From the NCBI GenBank assembly GCA_015491595.1, contig WFVP01000184.1, positions 1-7,174 on the forward strand: a DNA stretch of 7,174 nt, written 5' to 3'. Positions 4,783 to 7,174 of the stretch are shown piece after piece (the first letter of the stretch is position 1; each line of letters starts with the position of its first letter). This stretch comes from Anaerolineales bacterium. Its GTDB lineage: Bacteria > Chloroflexota > Anaerolineae > Anaerolineales > DRMV01. The notes beneath the pieces were generated by a model that was not told the origin of the DNA, ran no database searches, and worked only from the letters and a program-made list of their open reading frames with translations. The position numbers and the translations under genes were made by a program.

Positions 4783-6562
4783 TGGTATACACCAAGAACA
4801 CGTCTTCCAGGGAGGCCGCGCGCGCCCGGACCGCGCGATAGCCCACACCCTGGGCCCGCAGTGCGGCCAGCACGCCTTCCAGAGCCGCGGCATCGGCCAT
4901 CTCCAGCACCAGGGTGCCGTTCTGGACAAAGGCGCGGCGCACGCCGGGCACGCCTTCCAGAGCAGGCAGCGCCTCATCCGAGGCGGGATCCACTTCCACC
5001 CGGTAGGCCCAGTCCAGGGCCTGCACCAGTTGCAGGGGCTGCCCCTGGGCTACGGCTTTCCCCCGGTCCAGAATCACCACGCGGTCGCACAGGGCCTGGG
5101 CTTCTTCCAGGTAGTGGGAGGTGAGCACGATGGTCTTGCCCTGCCGGCGCAGTTCCTGCAAGAAGGTCCAGATTTCCCGCCGGATGTGGGCATCCAGGCC
5201 GGTGGTGATTTCGTCCAGGAAGACCACCTCGGGGTCGTTGAGCAGGGCCAGCGCGGCAAAGACCCGTTGTTTCTGCCCGCCCGAAAGCCTTCCGAAGAAG
5301 GTCTCCGCCTGCTCTTGCAGCCCCAGGCGTTCCAGGAGCATCGCTGCCGGCTGGGTGCGGGGGTAGAACGCGGCGAAGAGTTCGAAGGCCTCCCGCACCT
5401 TAAGTCGGGAGGGAAGCGCGGCCTCCTGGAGTTGCACACCAATGCGGTACACCAACCGGTCGTAATCGACGTTGGGGTCCAGGCCCAGCACCCGGATGCG
5501 ACCGGCATCGGGCCGGCGCAGACCCTCGATGCATTCCAACGTGGTGGTCTTGCCCGCGCCGTTGGGGCCCAGCACGCCGAAGATTTCCCCCGGCTTCACC
5601 CGGAAGGAAAGGCCGTCCACGGCCCGCACCGCGCCATAGGTCTTGACCAGGCCCTCCACCACCAGGGCGTAATCATCTTGAGAAACCGGGGCCATGGCCC
5701 CGCGCGCAGCGGACCGGGCACGCCGTTCTTCTTCCCCCCACCGGAACACACGCACCGAAAGCAGGCCGAAAATCAGGGTCAGCGCCAGCAGGTACAGCAG
5801 GCTCTGGCCCGCGGTCACCTGGGGGAACCACACCCGCCCCAGGAATTCGGTGCCTTTGAAGGAATGCAGGGGCAACTGCCAGGCGTCCTGCAAAGAAAGA
5901 GGCCCCGAAAACCACAGGTCGGTGAGCAGGTCCGAGGCGTGGGTCATGGGCATCAGGTCGGAGAGGAACTTGAGGGCTGGCGGCAGACCCTCTCGCGGGC
6001 CGAAACTACCGGAGAGGAACATCATGGGGAAGAAAAGCAGGCTGCCCAGGGCCTGGGCCGCGCGCGTGGAGGAGGTCACCCCGGCCAAGCCAAAGCCCAT
6101 GGTGAAGAACGCGGCGTAAATCACCAGACCGGCCAGAACCAGCATGGGCAGGTCGCCGTCGTAACGCAGGCCGAAGAAGACCTGCACCGCGGCCACCACC
6201 AGCACCAGGGCCGCGACCAGCATGACCAGGCCCACCGCGAACTGGGAGGCAAAGATGTGCACGGGCCGGATGGGATGGGTGCGGTAGTACTTGAGCGCCC
6301 CGCCTTCCCGCATGGAGGTGATGGTCGGGTACACGCCCATCAGCCCCTGGGTGGCCATGACGATGACCAGCACTGCAGGGAGCATCACATCCAGAATACG
6401 GACCTCCAGCCCGCCGGGCGAGGTGAACACCACCTCCGCGCCGAAGGAATACCCGGCCATGACGACGAGGAGCACGGGGAACATCAGGGTGAAGAAGACG
6501 GCCGCGGGTTCTCGAAGGTAGAGTTTCAAATCCGTTTTGAACAGCGTCCAGAACGCTCGCAT
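4748..6562 (-). CDS. ABC-2 type exporter with permease and ATPase fused in one chain
   Basis: This 604-residue protein joins two parts that are usually separate genes. The N-terminal permease (about 1-275) has membrane helices near 22-40, 60-78, 105-130, 140-160, 170-187 and 254-271, and an ABC-2 type core (SMREGGALKYYRTHPIRP, 83-100). A charged linker (about 275-296) leads to the ATPase. There, Walker A is GPNGAGKTTT (332-341), the Q-loop lies near Q379, the signature is LSGGQKQR (426-433), Walker B is VVFLDE (446-451) and the H-loop histidine is 483. LDEITTGLD has Ile where most relatives have Pro. The C-terminal extension ends in the family motif SLEDVFL, followed by a short tail encoded by the heptamer array. 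The ATPase resembles the DrrA/multidrug-export class, so it probably exports a hydrophobic or antibiotic-like compound as a homodimer. The start at 6562 has AGGAGG six bases upstream; a longer reading to 6640 would run into the promoter. Confidence 0.93.
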   Translation of the reverse strand: MRAFWTLFKTDLKLYLREPAAVFFTLMFPVLLVVMAGYSFGAEVVFTSPGGLEVRILDVMLPAVLVIVMATQGLMGVYPTITSMREGGALKYYRTHPIRPVHIFASQFAVGLVMLVAALVLVVAAVQVFFGLRYDGDLPMLVLAGLVIYAAFFTMGFGLAGVTSSTRAAQALGSLLFFPMMFLSGSFGPREGLPPALKFLSDLMPMTHASDLLTDLWFSGPLSLQDAWQLPLHSFKGTEFLGRVWFPQVTAGQSLLYLLALTLIFGLLSVRVFRWGEEERRARSAARGAMAPVSQDDYALVVEGLVKTYGAVRAVDGLSFRVKPGEIFGVLGPNGAGKTTTLECIEGLRRPDAGRIRVLGLDPNVDYDRLVYRIGVQLQEAALPSRLKVREAFELFAAFYPRTQPAAMLLERLGLQEQAETFFGRLSGGQKQRVFAALALLNDPEVVFLDEITTGLDAHIRREIWTFLQELRRQGKTIVLTSHYLEEAQALCDRVVILDRGKAVAQGQPLQLVQALDWAYRVEVDPASDEALPALEGVPGVRRAFVQNGTLVLEMADAAALEGVLAALRAQGVGYRAVRARAASLEDVFLVYTSSRRSAVSGQH

Positions 6563-6568
6563 AGGTCT

Positions 6569-6574
6569 CCTCCT
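6569..6574 (-). promoter_or_regulatory. Ribosome-binding site fixing the ABC exporter start
   Basis: AGGAGG on the minus strand lies six bases before the ATG at 6562. The in-frame upstream extension (to 6640) has no such site and its first bases would lie within the -35 box, so 6562 is the real start. Confidence 0.85.
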
Positions 6575-6590
6575 CAGCGACTTTACCCAT

Positions 6591-6616
6591 TGCAAAGTAC
6601 TTTGTGCTGCAAAGTA
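6591..6616. promoter_or_regulatory. Candidate operator: paired CAAAGTA sites over the exporter promoter
   Basis: TGCAAAGTA occurs twice in the same orientation (6591-6599 and 6608-6616), 17 bases apart. The first copy is part of the perfect 12-bp palindrome CAAAGTACTTTG (6593-6604). The second copy overlaps the -10 box and the palindrome lies just past the likely transcription start. That is where a dimeric repressor would act, and the winged-helix protein encoded last in this operon is the natural candidate. Confidence 0.6.
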
Positions 6617-6640
6617 TACCGTACAACAAAGAAAAGTCAA
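6613..6640 (-). promoter_or_regulatory. Sigma70-type promoter of the exporter operon
   Basis: Minus strand: TTGACT (6635-6640), a 16-base spacer, then TATACT (6613-6618). Each hexamer differs from consensus at one or two positions. Transcription would begin near 6606, leaving a leader of about 44 bases. The -35 directly touches the foot of the hairpin at 6641-6692, and the bases TTGACTTTTCTTTG serve both as the T-rich tail of that terminator and as the start of this promoter. Confidence 0.75.
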
Positions 6641-6692
6641 GGGGAATGAACGGATGCAGCGGCTTCACCACCGCTGCATCCGTTCATTCCCC
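6641..6692 (-). terminator. 22-bp perfect hairpin terminator after the isochorismate synthase gene
   Basis: Bases 6641-6662 pair without any mismatch with 6671-6692, leaving an 8-base loop. On the minus strand the stem is followed by TTGACTTTTCTTTG, a T-rich tract, as in an intrinsic terminator. It lies 26 bases beyond the stop codon of the isochorismate synthase gene. The stem is far longer than an average bacterial terminator. Confidence 0.85.
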
Positions 6693-6695
6693 TCT

Positions 6696-6714
6696 TTCGG
6701 TTCCCCTTCGGTTC
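6696..6714. repeat. Two-copy direct repeat TTCGGTTC
   Basis: TTCGGTTC occurs at 6696-6703 and again at 6707-6714 (period 11), between the isochorismate synthase stop and its terminator hairpin. It is short and may be chance. Confidence 0.35.
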
Positions 6715-6718
6715 TCCT

Positions 6719-7174
6719 TCAGGCCCTGTGCACGGCCTGATCGACCCCCAGGACGTCCATCATCGGCTGGAACTTAAGGTCAATTTCTGCCCACTCACGG
6801 GTGGGATGGGAACCGGAAACGATGCCTGCCCCGGCAAAGAGCCAGGCGTGATTCTTGCAAATCAGAGCCGCGCGAATGGCCACGTAGACCCGCGCGTTTC
6901 CATGGGGCGTGACGTATCCCAGAGGACCTGCGTACCAGCCTCGATCGAAGGGCTCTTCGGCCTGCAAGAAGGCCAAGGCTGGCGCCTTGGGCCAGCCCCC
7001 CAAGGCGGGAGTAGGATGGAGGGCATCCACCAGGGTGAACACATCGCCCCGGGTCAATCGGGCTTCAATAGGTGTCTCCAGGTGATGGATGTTGGGCAGG
7101 GTACGCAATCGAGGCCCATCCGGAACGTTCAGCTCCGCGGCCCAGGGTCGCAGTCCTTCCACCAGGGCCTGGAC
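6719..7174 (-). CDS. menF: Isochorismate synthase, C-terminal part (cut by the window edge)
   Basis: The last 151 residues are present, and the frame stays open to base 7174, so the gene continues to the right. These enzymes isomerise chorismate to isochorismate, the entry step to menaquinone or to salicylate and dihydroxybenzoate siderophores. The visible half of the chorismate-binding domain carries the hallmarks: LHPTPALGG (52-60 of the visible part), the RGWYAGP motif (79-85), a VAIRAAL strand (98-104), AGAGIV (114-119) and EWAEIDLK (127-134), which supplies the magnesium-binding glutamate and a lysine. LHPTPALGG separates isochorismate synthases from anthranilate and aminodeoxychorismate synthases. 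The menaquinone-type assignment (menF rather than entC/dhbC) is a guess from the absence of siderophore genes nearby. It ends in a strong terminator, so it is not co-transcribed with the exporter. GTG at 7160-7162 is an internal codon, not a start. Confidence 0.88.
   Translation of the reverse strand, partial: VQALVEGLRPWAAELNVPDGPRLRTLPNIHHLETPIEARLTRGDVFTLVDALHPTPALGGWPKAPALAFLQAEEPFDRGWYAGPLGYVTPHGNARVYVAIRAALICKNHAWLFAGAGIVSGSHPTREWAEIDLKFQPMMDVLGVDQAVHRA

Noticed and set aside
4555..5124. Rightward open frame reading through the heptamer array
   Set aside because: The Arg-Ser-Ala-Val repeats come from translating the 7-bp units. It is antisense to the exporter and has no recognisable domain.
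4748..5696. A separate ATPase gene starting at the internal Met (5694-5696)
   Set aside because: No ribosome-binding site precedes it and the frame is continuous with the permease, so a fusion is the simpler reading.
5030..6649. Long rightward open frame (539 codons) opposite the ABC exporter
   Set aside because: It is antisense to a clear gene, its translation is rich in His, Gln and Gly with no family motif, and such open frames arise from strong GC bias at third positions.

Overview
This 7.2 kb stretch is GC-rich, gene-dense bacterial DNA. It holds six complete protein genes and one truncated by the right edge. Gene content and style (strong AGGAGG ribosome-binding sites, GC-rich codons, a menaquinone-type isochorismate synthase, DegV, an ABC-2 exporter) would fit a thermophilic or environmental Chloroflexota such as Anaerolineae. 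That assignment is an impression from style, not a proof.

Layout from left to right. Bases 1-407 are a non-coding, apparently divergent intergenic region. It contains a good leftward promoter with a palindromic operator-like site. A rightward gene (408-1769) encodes a 453-residue protein that I read as an undescribed nucleotidyltransferase-fold protein. It ends in a 19-bp hairpin terminator facing a convergent leftward operon. That operon comprises a small soluble family 2 glycosyltransferase (2724-3428) followed by a DegV fatty-acid-binding protein (1841-2698), transcribed from a promoter at 3599-3627. Next comes a second leftward operon: a fused permease-ATPase ABC-2 exporter (4748-6562), a six-helix membrane protein (4080-4664) and a small winged-helix regulator (3774-4076). 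Its promoter carries overlapping CAAAGTA operator half-sites, which suggests that the regulator controls its own operon. At the right edge lies the C-terminal third of an isochorismate synthase (6719-7174), also leftward.

The most unusual content is non-coding. (1) Three long, near-perfect intergenic hairpins have unrelated stems, but each carries the same apex (GGYGAAGC) when read in the direction of the gene it follows. (2) Two of these hairpins sit immediately upstream of the -35 box of the next promoter, forming compact terminator-promoter modules. (3) Fifteen tandem 7-bp repeats fill the gap between the ABC gene and the membrane-protein gene and encode the last residues of the ABC protein. 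(4) The nucleotidyltransferase-like protein stands alone and is the best candidate for a new function. No CRISPR array, tRNA, rRNA or insertion sequence is visible.
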